Shown here: in pieces, positions 26,005 through 35,589 of the stretch
Numbering within the stretch: position 1 is the stretch's first letter
Layout: each line of letters begins with the position of its first letter
Assembly: GCA_009885995.1 (NCBI GenBank)
Contig: VFJQ01000111.1
Coordinates: 1-64,000 of the forward strand
Source: Verrucomicrobiota bacterium
GTDB taxonomy: Bacteria; Verrucomicrobiota; Verrucomicrobiia; Chthoniobacterales; Chthoniobacteraceae
Direction of reading: 5' to 3'
DNA: 64,000 nucleotides
The notes under the pieces: generated by a model
The model's database searches: none
Seen by the model: the letters and a program-made list of their open reading frames with translations, nothing else
Told to the model about the DNA's origin: nothing
Translations under genes and position numbers: made by a program

Positions 26005-26679
26005 CTACTCGCTCTGTTGCCGGCGCCCCGGTTTCTCCGCCGGGATGAAGTCGATGATCTCCGGTGACTTGCTGCGGTGATCGCAGATCAGGTTCACGAT
26101 TTCGATCCCCGCGCGCTCCAGATCGTGCATGAGCGTGTTCACACGGGAGTTGAGGTAGCCGTAGGCGACGGCGCTCGGGATGCCGACGACGAGGCCGGCG
26201 GCGGTGGTGATGAGGGCTTGGTAAACGCCGCCGGAGAGGTCCGTCAGGCTCGTGTAACCGGTCTGGGCGGAGAGGTTCGTGAAGGCTTCGATCAAGCCCA
26301 TGACGGTGCCGAGCAGGCCGAGCAGTGGGGCGGTGAAGACCACGGTCGCGAGCATGGCGAGGCGGCGCTCGAGGCGGGGGACTTCGAGCTGCCCGGCTTC
26401 CTGGACGATGTCCTTGAGCTCGGCGCGTGGTGCTTCGTGCCGGAGGATCGCGGCGTGGACGACGCGGGCGACGGGCGCACGCACGGTCGCGGCTTCGTGG
26501 AGCGCGTCGGAGAAGCGCTTGTTTTCGATGAGCAGGCCGAGGCCGCGGAGGAACTCACCGACGCGCAGAGATACGCGGTGAAAATACGTGACCCGCTCCA
26601 GAAAAATCGCCCCGGCGAGCACGCTACACGCGAGGATGAGCCACATGATAGGCCCTCCCTTTTGCATGAAGTCGATCAT
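26005..26679 (-). CDS. ExbB/TolQ family proton channel protein
   Basis: This 224-residue protein has three membrane helices: near residues 11-28 (IMWLILACSVLAGAIFLE), 117-140 (TVVFTAPLLGLLGTVMGLI) and 155-185 (YQALITTAAGLVVGIPSAV). This is the MotA/TolQ/ExbB proton-channel pattern with the conserved LLGTVMGL and TTAAGL segments. It starts the run exbB-exbD-tonB-like-zinc ribbon. The start chosen is the ATG at 26,679; upstream sequence has no conserved features. It is divergent from the coiled-coil gene starting at 26,813. Confidence 0.9.
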   Translation of the reverse strand: MIDFMQKGGPIMWLILACSVLAGAIFLERVTYFHRVSLRVGEFLRGLGLLIENKRFSDALHEAATVRAPVARVVHAAILRHEAPRAELKDIVQEAGQLEVPRLERRLAMLATVVFTAPLLGLLGTVMGLIEAFTNLSAQTGYTSLTDLSGGVYQALITTAAGLVVGIPSAVAYGYLNSRVNTLMHDLERAGIEIVNLICDHRSKSPEIIDFIPAEKPGRRQQSE

Positions 26680-26812
26680 AGGGCGCGAGTTGTAGGTCAA
26701 CGCGCCGGGGGTGGCAAGGGTTCCGTCGCGGATGCGGGCGCCCGACTGCTCCAGAAAATCATTTTGACCGAGCCAAGCGCAGCGAGCATACGAAACGCAG
26801 GGGATGGGAATC

Positions 26813-28105
26813 ATGATCACCGACATCAAATTCGACTGCGCCCAGTGTGGGCAGAAGATGGTGGTGGAAAGCTCCGCTGCGGGCACTTCCACCGAATGCC
26901 CGCAATGCAATGCGAGCATCGTGATCCCGCGAAAAATCGCGCCCCGGGACTCGGTGCGGGTGGCCCGGCAGACTGCCCCGAGCGGCGCACTGGAATCCGC
27001 GCCGCGGAACCCGGATCCGGAGAGCTCGACCCTCCAGCAGGAGTTGACGGACGCCAGCGTTCAGATTTCGCGGTTGGAAACTGAGCTGGCGGACGCCGAG
27101 AAGCTCAAGACTGAGAAGCGGAGGCTGCGGGATGATCTCGTTCGGCTGAAGAAGGATCTGGCGAGTAGCGAGCAAGCGCTCCGGGAAGCGCTGCTGGCCC
27201 GGGCGGAGGCCGAGAAGCGGGCGCGCGCATCGGGCGGGGAATACAATCGGATGGAGGGCGAACTCACGATCGAGCGGGAGCGAGCGATCCGGCTGCGTGC
27301 GGAAGTGGACGCTTACGTGACCGAGCGCACGGAGGTCTTGCCGAGGCTGGAAGCGGCGGAGCGGGACGCGGAAGCGCTGACGCAGGCGCTGCGCGAGCGC
27401 GAGATCGAATTGCAAGATCTGCGGACGAACCTGGCGGATACGCAGGCGGTGCGAACGGCGGAGTTGCGGAATTTCCAGGCGCTCGAAACGCGGCTCGAGG
27501 AACTCGAAGCGGAGCTTTCGGGCGTGCGTGCGGCTGCCGTGCAGACCGAGGCGAGACTGCTCGCGGCCACGGAGGAAATCTCGACGACGAAACGACAACT
27601 AGCCGACAGCGAGGAGACCGCCGGGTCGCTGAAGATTAGCGTTCGGGACTTGGAAAAGGAGCGCGACGAGTTGAGCAAGAGCCTCTCCCGGGACACCGCA
27701 GGCAAGGATTTGCTCGTCGCGCGCGAGCGGCTCAGCCTGACCACGAAGGAGCGCGACCACCTTGGCGCGCAGGTGGAGCGCTTGGATGCCGAAATCGACT
27801 CGGCCCAGGTCAAGCACCGCGAGATCGAGGCGGAGTTGAATGCGACGCTGCGCGCCCTCGATGAGGCTCGGCGCCAGGCGGAAGCGGCGAGCGAGCATCG
27901 CCTGCGGCAGGACAACGAGGTGCTCCGCGGCATCGTCGCCCGCCAGAACTCCGAACTGGAGCAGCGACACCAGCAGATCGTCCGGCTCAAGCGAGCACAA
28001 CTCGGTGTGCGGCTGGCCTACGCAGCTTTCGGGTTCGGGCTGCTGCTCATCGCGCTGTGGGCCATGAAGACGGTGCCGGAGCTGCAATTGTGGAAGCTTT
28101 TCTGA
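26813..28105 (+). CDS. Zinc-ribbon, coiled-coil protein with C-terminal membrane anchor
   Basis: 430 residues. The N-terminus has a zinc ribbon (CAQC and CPQC, with MVVESSAAGTSTE between). About residues 75-390 are charged heptad-rich coiled coil with many Glu, Arg, Leu and Ala. The C-terminus ends in one hydrophobic helix (LAYAAFGFGLLLIALWAM). An ATG at 26,804 is in frame, but AGGGG sits nine bases before the ATG at 26,813, so the latter is favoured. The gene is followed with a one-base overlap by ruvC. The function is unknown; it looks like a membrane-tethered scaffold. Confidence 0.75.
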   Translation: MITDIKFDCAQCGQKMVVESSAAGTSTECPQCNASIVIPRKIAPRDSVRVARQTAPSGALESAPRNPDPESSTLQQELTDASVQISRLETELADAEKLKTEKRRLRDDLVRLKKDLASSEQALREALLARAEAEKRARASGGEYNRMEGELTIERERAIRLRAEVDAYVTERTEVLPRLEAAERDAEALTQALREREIELQDLRTNLADTQAVRTAELRNFQALETRLEELEAELSGVRAAAVQTEARLLAATEEISTTKRQLADSEETAGSLKISVRDLEKERDELSKSLSRDTAGKDLLVARERLSLTTKERDHLGAQVERLDAEIDSAQVKHREIEAELNATLRALDEARRQAEAASEHRLRQDNEVLRGIVARQNSELEQRHQQIVRLKRAQLGVRLAYAAFGFGLLLIALWAMKTVPELQLWKLF

Positions 28106-28626
28106 TGTCGGCTACCACGACGTCGCGGGTGCTGGCGATCGACCCCGCGCTGCGCAATACCGGGTTCGCAGTTCTTGAAAAGTGCGGCGGGCGTGTCGCC
28201 GCGCTGACCTACGGGACGATCAAAAACGCGCCAGCCCTGCTGCCCAGCGGTTGCCTCGTGGCGATCCACGAACGGGTGCGGGAGCTGATCGAGGAATATC
28301 ATCCCGACGAGGCGGCGTTCGAGGCGGTGATCTTCGTGCAGAGCATGAAGACGGCGATTACGCTCGGCTCCGCGCGAGGAGCGGCGCTGCTCGCGGCGGC
28401 GCAACGCGGACTGCCCATCCACGAGTATGCGCCGCGGCGGGTGAAGCAGGGGGTCGTCGGCCACGGTGGGGCGCAGAAGGCACAGGTGGGGTTCATGGTC
28501 CGCGCGCTGCTCGGGCTGACCGAGACTCCCCAGGCCGATGCGGCCGATGCGCTCGCGATCGGACTTACGCATTTTCAAACCATGGAAAGCGCGGCGCGCG
28601 GCGTGGCGACGCTCGCTCGGATTTGA
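28105..28626 (+). CDS. ruvC: Holliday junction resolvase RuvC
   Basis: This 173-residue endonuclease cuts Holliday junctions with RuvAB. The first catalytic aspartate is D13 in AIDPALRNTG, a glutamate follows near residue 70 in FEAVIF, and the late DAADALAIGL segment carries the other acidic residues. The central GGAQKAQVGFMVRALLGL block is typical. The ATG overlaps the stop of the coiled-coil gene by one base, and its own stop overlaps lipB. ruvA and ruvB are not in the window. Confidence 0.93.
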   Translation: MSATTTSRVLAIDPALRNTGFAVLEKCGGRVAALTYGTIKNAPALLPSGCLVAIHERVRELIEEYHPDEAAFEAVIFVQSMKTAITLGSARGAALLAAAQRGLPIHEYAPRRVKQGVVGHGGAQKAQVGFMVRALLGLTETPQADAADALAIGLTHFQTMESAARGVATLARI

Positions 28627-29291
28627 GCGCGATCGTCGTCCGCTGGCTCGGCCGGGTTTCCTACGCCGATGCGCTCGCGATGCAGGAAGACCTCGTGGCC
28701 CGGAAGATCGTGGACGCAGCCGAACCAGAGCAACTCCTCCTGCTCGAACACGAACCCGTTTTCACGATCGGCCGCACGCAGGACCAATCGAGCCTGCGCG
28801 AACCTGGAGCACTCCCCTACCCGGTGCATGTGATCAATCGCGGCGGGCAGGCCACTTATCACGGCCCGGGTCAGTTGGTCGGCTACCCGATCCTCGACCT
28901 GCGCGCGCGCGGCCAGGATCTGCACCGTTACCTCCGGGCGCTCGAAGACGTAGTGATCGCCACCTGCGCCGGACTCGGCGTCGAGGCGGGCCGCCGGGAG
29001 GGATTCACCGGCGTCTGGGTGCGCGGGCGGAAGATCGCCAGCATCGGCGTCGGCGTGCGCAAGTGGATCACTATGCATGGTTTCGCGCTGAACGTCTGCG
29101 GACCGCTGGACGGATTTGCTCACATCACACCCTGCGGGATCGGCGGAGTGGACATGACGAGCCTCGAACGCGAGGGCGCCGCCAGAGTCTCGGTTGAGGA
29201 AGTCGCCGCTGCCGCCGGCGAGGCCTTTGCTCGGCTGGAGGCTCACCTGCCCTTCTTTCGGGCACAAAAAAACGGGCCGGCGCCAAATTGA
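28623..29291 (+). CDS. lipB: Octanoyl-[ACP]:protein octanoyltransferase
   Basis: This 222-residue cytoplasmic enzyme transfers octanoyl groups from acyl carrier protein to lipoyl domains, the first step of lipoate synthesis. Start is the TTG at 28,623, overlapping the ruvC stop. The family motif GGQATYHGPGQLVGYP is present, the catalytic lysine is in GRKIASIGVG and the catalytic cysteine in HITPCGIGG. The gene ends inside a hairpin (29,274-29,303) that is the probable terminator of the convergent htrA. A lipA partner is not in the window. Confidence 0.92.
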   Translation: MSAIVVRWLGRVSYADALAMQEDLVARKIVDAAEPEQLLLLEHEPVFTIGRTQDQSSLREPGALPYPVHVINRGGQATYHGPGQLVGYPILDLRARGQDLHRYLRALEDVVIATCAGLGVEAGRREGFTGVWVRGRKIASIGVGVRKWITMHGFALNVCGPLDGFAHITPCGIGGVDMTSLEREGAARVSVEEVAAAAGEAFARLEAHLPFFRAQKNGPAPN

Positions 29292-29303
29292 TAGCGCCGG
29301 CCC
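29266..29303 (-). terminator. Rho-independent terminator for the minus-strand HtrA gene
   Basis: Arms GGGCCGGCGC (29,274-29,283) and GCGCCGGCCC (29,294-29,303) are a perfect hairpin. Read on the minus strand the hairpin is followed by seven T (complement of the A run 29,266-29,272). It lies 40 bases beyond the htrA stop and contains the lipB stop codon in its loop. Confidence 0.75.
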
Positions 29304-29343
29304 GCCCCAACCAAGGAAACTAAGAATCGGAGTATTTGACCGG

Positions 29344-30733
29344 TCAGCGGGAGCCCCGTTCAATGATTGCCCAACTTTTTTTTCCGGATCGGATGAATCG
29401 GATGAGGGCGCCCTTTTTCGGGTCTTCGGCGAGCAGCTTTTGGATCGCACGCATCACGGTCTGAGGCTCGCTGACGGGATCGGCACCGACCTCGGTGATT
29501 AGATCGCCGGGCTGTAGATCGGCACGCGCCGCTGCGCTCCCCGGCGCGACTTCCGCCACCCGCACGCCCTGCGTTTCGCCCTTCTCGAGCCTCAAGCCCA
29601 AACTTGGCGCTGGCCGATCGGTGCGATCGCTTGCCCGCGCGGACGCTTCAGGCTGCTCGGCAGTGTTAAGCGGGATGTCGAGGGTTTCACCCCGCCTCAG
29701 GACGGTGAATCGAATCGCTTGGCCGACCTTCGTTCTCTGCACGTAGCGCACAAGGTCATGCGCGTTGCGCAGCGGGACGGCATCGACAGCTGTGACCAGA
29801 TCGCCCGGTCGCAGTTCACTCGCCGCTGCGGGCGTGCCCGCTTCAACGGTGTTGATCACGACGCCGTGCTCGATCCCGGGGAATTGCTCACGCAGCGTCT
29901 TGCTCCCTTCGAGAGAGGTGATCCGCACGCCGAGCCACGGTCGCCGGACGCGGCCGGTGGCGATGAGTTGGTCGGTCGCATCGCGAAGGAGATTGGACGG
30001 GATGGCGAAGGCAAGGCCGCGCCCCAAGCCGTTGACGAGCGTGTTCATCCCGATCACGCGGCCTTCCACGTCAAAGAGCGGCCCGCCGCTGTTGCCTGGG
30101 TTGATGAAGGCGTCGGTCTGGATGTAATCCTCGAACAATGCCTTGCTCGACGACGGGCTGAGCAGGTTGTTGCGACCCTTCCCGCTCACCCAACCACACG
30201 TGAAGCTGTAGTCCTGATTGAACGGCGCACCGATCGCGCAGACGAGCTGGCCGACGCGAAGCGAATCGCTGTCTCCCCCATTCCACAACCGGCAAATCCT
30301 CAGCATCGATTTTCAACACCGCAATATCCGAGCGCTCGTCTTCGGCCACGATCGTCGCTTCCCATCGGCGCCCGCTGTAACCGCGCACTTCGATCCGCTC
30401 CGCATCGATCACGACATGCCGATTGGTAACGAGGTGACCATCCGCACGAATGACGAACCCGCTGCCCTCGCTCTGGATCGGCTGCGGAAGGCTCCAAGAA
30501 CGGTCGCGTTTGCTATCAGGCGGTTGCTCGTCGGGGTGAAAGACATCGAACGGCGTCCTGACTTCTGAGTCATCCACCTTGACGACCTCGATCACCACGA
30601 CAGCCGGAGCGACTTTTTCAAATACTGCTGCGAAGCCCTCGTCGAGTTTCTTCAGCAGCGCGGCGGCGTCCTGCCCACGCGACGGGAGCGCGAACCCACA
30701 CGCGACGACGAGCAGGAGACATCGATGGCTCAT
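29344..30733 (-). pseudogene. HtrA/DegP-type serine protease, frameshifted
   Basis: Two overlapping frames together encode one secreted PDZ protease of about 460 residues. The first part (from the ATG at 30,733) has a signal peptide, the catalytic histidine in TNRHVV and the aspartate in RSDIAVLKID. The second part has the catalytic serine in NPGNSGGPL and then two PDZ domains. The break is in the run of five C at 30,275-30,279 (plus strand). Deleting one C restores EWGDSDSLRVGQL. Either the gene is broken or there is a homopolymer error in the assembly. All catalytic residues and domains are present, which favours a recent mutation or error. A terminator lies downstream. Confidence 0.85.
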
Positions 30734-30788
30734 GACGTTTTCAGCATCGGCAACCACATCACGGCTGCAAGGTCGCTTCGGGCGAAAG

Positions 30789-30873
30789 TGGTGCTCGCGA
30801 GAGGATTCGAACCTCCACGGGTTGCCCCACACGGTCCTGAGCCGTGCGCGTCTGCCGGTTCCGCCACGCGAGC
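30789..30873 (-). tRNA. tRNA-Leu (anticodon CAG)
   Basis: The complement folds into a cloverleaf of 85 bases. The acceptor stem is GCTCGCG paired with CGCGAGC. The anticodon stem CACGG/CCGTG has loop CTCAGGA (anticodon CAG), and the long class II variable arm and T-arm GTTCGAATC are present. The 3' CCA is encoded (complement at 30,789-30,791). It lies between htrA and dnaN. An upstream-extended HtrA reading frame through it is spurious. Confidence 0.92.
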
Positions 30874-30935
30874 ATTTCCCCGAAGGGGCGGCATCGTTCG
30901 CAGATGCCGATGTGTTTGCAAAAAGTTTTTCCCGT

Positions 30936-32030
30936 CTAGCTGATGCGCATCGGCATCAGCACATAGAGGAAGGGCGTTTGCACCTTGATCACGCCCGGGC
31001 TCATCTCGTCGATCAGGTCGAGAAAGACCTCATCGTCCGGCAGCGCGCGCAGCGGCGCCTGGAGGAACTCGGGGTTGAACGCGATGGAGAAATCACGCCC
31101 CTTGTAATTGACCGCGATGCTTTCGCGCGCCTCACCGACGTCCGGAGTGTTGGCGGCGATCTCGAGGTTTCCCTTGCTGAAAACAAGCTTCACCGAGTTG
31201 CTCTTCTCGCTCGCGAGGAGCGAGACGCGATGCACGGCGTTGAGGAAAAGATCGCGCTCGAGTGTCACGCGGTCCTTCGCCTCGCCGGGGATGACCTGCT
31301 TGTAGTTCGGGTAGTTCCCTTCGATGAGCTTGGAAACGAGGAGCGTGCCGTTCACCTCGAAGGCGACCTGGTTTTCGCCCACGGTCATTTTGATGTCGCC
31401 CTCCGTGCCGACGAGCCGCTGGAGTTCCGTCACGCACTTGGTCGGCACGATAATCTCGACCTCCTGGCTGCGCGCGAACTCGAGCTCGATATCCACGAGC
31501 GCAAGCCGGCGGCCATCGGTGGCAACCATCGTCAGTTTGTTGTCCTTGAAAGAGAACAGAATGCCGTTGAGCACATAGCGCGTCTCGTCAGTAGAGATTG
31601 CGTAGGCCGTCTTGCGGAGCCCATCGCGCAGGTCGCTCTGCTTGAGCGTAAATTCCTTGGCGCCTTCAAACTTCGGCAGCGGTGGAAATTCCTCCTCCGG
31701 CAGCCCGAGGATTTTGAAGAAGCTCTGGCCGCACCGGATCGACGCGACGTTCTTCGAATCGACCTCGACGACGACCTCAGCCGCAGGCAGTTCACGCACG
31801 ATACTCGCGAGCCGGCGAGCCGGCAGCGTCGTGGCGCCTTCTTTCTCGATCTGCGCTTCGATGCCGCCGCTGATTCCGACATCGAGGTCGGTCGTCGTGA
31901 GGCGCAATCCCGAAGCGTCGGCTTGCAGGAGCACGTTCGAGAGGATCGGTAGCGTCGTGCGGGTGCTGACGACGTTCTGCACGACTTGCAAGCCTTCGAG
32001 GAGCTTCTCTTTGCTGACACTGAATTTCAT
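30936..32030 (-). CDS. dnaN: DNA polymerase III beta subunit (sliding clamp)
   Basis: This 364-residue clamp forms the ring dimer that tethers the replicative polymerase. The N-terminus MKFSVSKEKLLEGLQ, the central QSDLRDGLRKTAYAIS and the C-terminus ending VLMPMRIS are typical. The start at 32,030 is chosen because an upstream ATG at 32,081 adds a poorly conserved stretch. It follows dnaA in the same direction, with about 90 bases between, the standard dnaA-dnaN order. Confidence 0.95.
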   Translation of the reverse strand: MKFSVSKEKLLEGLQVVQNVVSTRTTLPILSNVLLQADASGLRLTTTDLDVGISGGIEAQIEKEGATTLPARRLASIVRELPAAEVVVEVDSKNVASIRCGQSFFKILGLPEEEFPPLPKFEGAKEFTLKQSDLRDGLRKTAYAISTDETRYVLNGILFSFKDNKLTMVATDGRRLALVDIELEFARSQEVEIIVPTKCVTELQRLVGTEGDIKMTVGENQVAFEVNGTLLVSKLIEGNYPNYKQVIPGEAKDRVTLERDLFLNAVHRVSLLASEKSNSVKLVFSKGNLEIAANTPDVGEARESIAVNYKGRDFSIAFNPEFLQAPLRALPDDEVFLDLIDEMSPGVIKVQTPFLYVLMPMRIS

Positions 32031-32118
32031 AAAATTTTGGCTGGGGCTGCGTGTGATGAATGATGGTGCGAAGGCGCGCAATCATTTTCGTGCGCAGCCC
32101 GGGAAGGAGGATCGCGGC

Positions 32119-33525
32119 CTATCGATGCAGTTGCGCTTCGAGGAAACCGACCGTCTGCCGCACCTTCTCTTCCTTCTTCATCCGATCCTTCACGAGCCGG
32201 TGCGCGTGGAGCACGGTGCCGTGATCGCGCCCCCCGAATGAGTCGCCGATTTCGCTCAGCGATCCCTTCGTCAGTTCGCGCGCGAGATACATCGCGATCT
32301 GCCGCGGGAAGGCGATGTTCGCAGGGCGGCGCTTGCTCGTCATGTCGGCAAGGCGCACATCAAAGTGCTCCGCCACGCGTTTCTGGATCTGGTCGATGTT
32401 CACCGACCGGCGCGCCTCCTCAGCGAGGATATCTTTGAGAAGATGCTCGATCTTCTCGACGCTCGGCTGCGAGCCGTTCAGCGATGCGTAGGAAGCCACG
32501 CGCGTGAGCGCGCCTTCGAGGCGCCGCACGTTCGTGCGCACGCGCTCAGCCAGATACTCGAATATCTCCTTGCTGAGTTGGATCTCCAGCGCCTGCGCCT
32601 TCTTTCGCAGGATCGCCACGCGCATCTCAACGTCCGGCGGCTGAAGCTCGGCGGTCAGGCCCCAGTCGAACCGGCTCACGAGACGTGCCTCGAGGTCCGC
32701 CAACTCCGCCGGCGGACGATCGCTCGAGAGCACGATCTGCTTATGCCCATCGAAGAGGGAATTGAACGTGTGGAAAAACTCCTCCTGCGAGCGCTCCTTG
32801 CCCTTGAGAAACTGCACGTCGTCGATCAGCAGCACGTCCGCTTGCCGATACCGCTTCCGGAACTTCACCAACTGGTTGTTCTGAATCGCGTCGATGAAGT
32901 CGTTCGTGAACGTCTCGCTCGTAATGTAGAGAACCTTCGCCCCCTTCTTCTTCGCCGCGATGTGATGGCCGATCGCCTGCATCAGGTGCGTCTTGCCCAA
33001 ACCGACGCCGCCGTGGAGGAACAACGGGTTGTAGGTCTTGCCCGGCTGATTGGCGACGGCGAGACAGGCCGCGCGGGCATACTGATTGGTCGCACCGACC
33101 ACGAAGCAATCAAAGGTGTTGCGCAGGTTGAGGCCATTGGTCGCGCGTGCCGGCTTCTCCTCCACTTCCTCGACCTCCTGCTCCGTCACGAGCTTGCGCT
33201 TGGGAGCCGCAGCGCACAGCGCCCCATCTGCGGCGCCATCGGAATTGGCAAAGGAGAAGTGAATCTTCCGCTCACCGCCGAGAATGTAGAGCGTCGCCGC
33301 ACGCAGCAGGTCCAGATAGTTCGACTCGATCCAGAGTTGGTAGATGTGCGACGGCACGCTGAGCGTGAGATCCGTGTCGCTAAGGGCGATGAGTTTCACC
33401 CCGTTGAACCAACGGGTGAAAGCGTCCTCACTCAGGTCTCCGCGGAGTTGATCGGTGATCTTCTCCCAGACAAACGGCAAGTCCTGATCAGTCGGTGATT
33501 TATCCACAGTCATTGTTGAACTCAT
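32119..33525 (-). CDS. dnaA: Chromosomal replication initiator DnaA
   Basis: This 468-residue initiator opens oriC. Domain I is about residues 15-95. A linker rich in Glu and Val (EQEVEEVEEK) follows. The AAA+ domain has Walker A GGVGLGKTHL and Walker B LLIDDVQFL. The C-terminal helix-turn-helix has the DnaA-box-reading signature GRDHGTVLHA. A perfect DnaA box (TTATCCACA, 33,500-33,508) lies inside its own 5' end, so autoregulation is likely. The region upstream (33,526-33,945) is a candidate oriC. Its plus-strand counterpart frames are shadows. Confidence 0.96.
   Translation of the reverse strand: MSSTMTVDKSPTDQDLPFVWEKITDQLRGDLSEDAFTRWFNGVKLIALSDTDLTLSVPSHIYQLWIESNYLDLLRAATLYILGGERKIHFSFANSDGAADGALCAAAPKRKLVTEQEVEEVEEKPARATNGLNLRNTFDCFVVGATNQYARAACLAVANQPGKTYNPLFLHGGVGLGKTHLMQAIGHHIAAKKKGAKVLYITSETFTNDFIDAIQNNQLVKFRKRYRQADVLLIDDVQFLKGKERSQEEFFHTFNSLFDGHKQIVLSSDRPPAELADLEARLVSRFDWGLTAELQPPDVEMRVAILRKKAQALEIQLSKEIFEYLAERVRTNVRRLEGALTRVASYASLNGSQPSVEKIEHLLKDILAEEARRSVNIDQIQKRVAEHFDVRLADMTSKRRPANIAFPRQIAMYLARELTKGSLSEIGDSFGGRDHGTVLHAHRLVKDRMKKEEKVRQTVGFLEAQLHR
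33500..33508 (+). promoter_or_regulatory. DnaA box
   Basis: TTATCCACA is a perfect match to the DnaA consensus. It lies near the start of dnaA, inside codons 6-8 on the minus strand. It may serve autoregulation or be part of the replication origin. Confidence 0.7.
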
Positions 33526-33945
33526 TGTTCTGGCGGGCGTTGGTTGGTCGGAGGCAGCGGAGCGGACTCAGCAGCAGTGAAAAAGATGCGGAACGTGAGT
33601 CGTCTGATTGTCACAGAGACCCTGGAATCCTCTGAAATTCAGGACTTCCCGGGCGGCGACTCGTGGAACTCCGGAAACTCGCGCCTTCACACCAGCGCTG
33701 GTCCGTGCGCTGGGATGCAGCGGAGGTGGAGGCTTCGGGCGGCAGGATTTTCTGGGAGTTTTTCACAAGTTATTAACAGGTGCCTTCGGCGTGTCCGCCG
33801 CAGCGGGCGGAGCCTAGTTTTCGTGTCCGAAGCCGCAATGATTTTTAACCACGCACTCGTGAACTTTTTTTAACCGAAACGTCTTTTTGGGCTTGCCCCA
33901 CCCCGCGATCTAGAAATTTGGCGACTCCCGAGCGCAACGCAGTTG
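33526..33945. other. Candidate replication origin region (oriC) upstream of dnaA
   Basis: This is the longest non-coding stretch of the window (420 bases). Two near-consensus DnaA sites, each one mismatch from TTATTCACA, are adjacent: TTTTTCACA at 33,759-33,767 and TTATTAACA at 33,770-33,778. A TTATCCACA lies just inside dnaA. A/T-rich runs (TTTTTAACC and ACTTTTTTTAACC around 33,841-33,873) could be an unwinding element. dnaA-dnaN adjacency supports this placement. No coding potential is seen. The exact boundaries are not determined. Confidence 0.45.
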
Positions 33946-35556
33946 TTACGCAGTCGTAGCATCCACTTTGTCCCGCGCGGCGAGTCGATCCGCCGGCGTG
34001 CGGAAAAGCACCGCCACCGCGAAGGTGACCAGCGTTCCGAGCGTGATACGCCACGGGAAGGCCAACACGAATGCAGGCTGCGCATCGGGCGCGCCGAACA
34101 GTTTCGTATGCACACCGCTGGCAAACAGCACAGCGATGATGCCCGCAACAACCGCGAGCGTGTTGCCGAGATCATTCCCTCGAGTGCGAGTGAACAGGCC
34201 GACGAGAAACAGCCCGAGCAGCGATCCGAACGTGAAGCCGAGGATGCCGAGCACGAGCGGGATGATCCGCGCTTCGGGATGATGCGACATATACCACGCG
34301 GTCACGACTCCTACGACGATGATCAGCCCGGCAAAGAGCACCGTGCTCTGCCGCAGCACGCGCACGCGCTGCCATTCGTCCACGAGGATGCCGTCGCGCT
34401 CCAGCCGTGGCAGCGCGAAGTCGCGCGCAAAGCTCGTCGCGAGCGCATTCAGCGCGGTGCTCAGCGAGCCCATCGCCGTCGCGAGGATGCCCGCCGTCAC
34501 GAGCCCTCGCAGGCCAGCGGGCATCTGGGTGAGGATGAAAAACGGGAAGATCTCGCGGTCTTCAGTCGGCAGATTCGGCACCGGGTTGGCCTTGTAATAA
34601 ACCGCGAGCAGCACGCCGATGAGGATGAAGGCCGACACGACGGGGAAATCCACGAGCCCCGACATGATCGTCGCGAAGGCGCTCTGCCGCCGGTTCTTCG
34701 CGGTGAGCATCCGCTGCACGGTGTCCTGGTCGATGCCATGCGTCGCCATGGTCACGAAGGTGGAGGCGATCACCGCCGCATAGACGGTGTATTCCTCCGA
34801 GAGCATCCGCGCCAGCCACGCGCCGACGCCTTCACCTTCCTTCATTGGCAGGAAGTCGAAAAACACCGGCTGCTGGACGTGTTGCGCGACCGTCGCCCAG
34901 CCGCCGTCAATCTTTCCGAGCACGAAGAAAATCGTGAACGCGAGCGCCGCGACGAGCACGCCGACCTGGATGAAGTCCGTCCAGATGACCGCGCGGATGC
35001 CGCCGACCGTCGTGTAGAGCGCCGTGAGCATCGTCACGAAAACGAGCGCGCCGGTGAAGAGCAGGAACTTCTCCTGCGCCGTGGCCGGCTGCCCGCGCCA
35101 GAGCTGCACCGCGAGCACCACGATGATCGCCGAGACGTAAAGCCGCGTGCCCATCGCGAGCACGCGCGTGACGAGAAAGGTGGCCGACGCGAGCTTGCGC
35201 GTGACAGGGCCGAAGCGCGTCCCGAGGAACTCGTAGATCGAGATGACACCGTGCCGGTAGTAGATCGGGATGAAGACGACGCTCACAAAGACGCGCGCGA
35301 GGATCGTCCCGATCGCGAGCTGCGCGTAGGTCCAGTTCCGCTTCGCGTAGCCTTCACCCGGTGCGCCGAGGAAAGTCGCCGCGCTGATTTCCGCCGCGAG
35401 GATCGACGCGAGCACGGCCCACCATGCGATCTGCCGATCACCGAGCGCGAAGCCTTCCACGCTGCCGCTCTTCGAGCGCTGCGAGAGCCCCACGCCGATG
35501 ATCGCGCCGAAATACGCGAGCAGCACCAGCACATCGAGAGTGATCGAGAAATTCAT
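33946..35556 (-). CDS. Sodium:solute symporter (SSS family)
   Basis: This 536-residue inner-membrane protein has about 13 to 15 hydrophobic segments, matching the solute:sodium symporter family. Typical blocks include FFALGDRQIAWWA-type early segments (EGFALGDRQI), SAATFLGAPGEGY, the GGIRAVIWTDFIQVGV block and the central ATHGIDQDTVQR motif. It uses sodium to drive uptake of a sugar, an acid or a similar solute. The substrate is unknown. It is followed on the same strand by the MFS gene at 35,590-36,882 (upstream in transcription). Confidence 0.88.
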   Translation of the reverse strand: MNFSITLDVLVLLAYFGAIIGVGLSQRSKSGSVEGFALGDRQIAWWAVLASILAAEISAATFLGAPGEGYAKRNWTYAQLAIGTILARVFVSVVFIPIYYRHGVISIYEFLGTRFGPVTRKLASATFLVTRVLAMGTRLYVSAIIVVLAVQLWRGQPATAQEKFLLFTGALVFVTMLTALYTTVGGIRAVIWTDFIQVGVLVAALAFTIFFVLGKIDGGWATVAQHVQQPVFFDFLPMKEGEGVGAWLARMLSEEYTVYAAVIASTFVTMATHGIDQDTVQRMLTAKNRRQSAFATIMSGLVDFPVVSAFILIGVLLAVYYKANPVPNLPTEDREIFPFFILTQMPAGLRGLVTAGILATAMGSLSTALNALATSFARDFALPRLERDGILVDEWQRVRVLRQSTVLFAGLIIVVGVVTAWYMSHHPEARIIPLVLGILGFTFGSLLGLFLVGLFTRTRGNDLGNTLAVVAGIIAVLFASGVHTKLFGAPDAQPAFVLAFPWRITLGTLVTFAVAVLFRTPADRLAARDKVDATTA

Positions 35557-35589
35557 CGCGCGCAGCGTCGCCGCGACGCCGTCACAAAA

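Noticed and set aside
30579-31952. Plus-strand 457-codon frame crossing tRNA-Leu and dnaN
   Set aside because: It is antisense to dnaN and passes through a tRNA gene.
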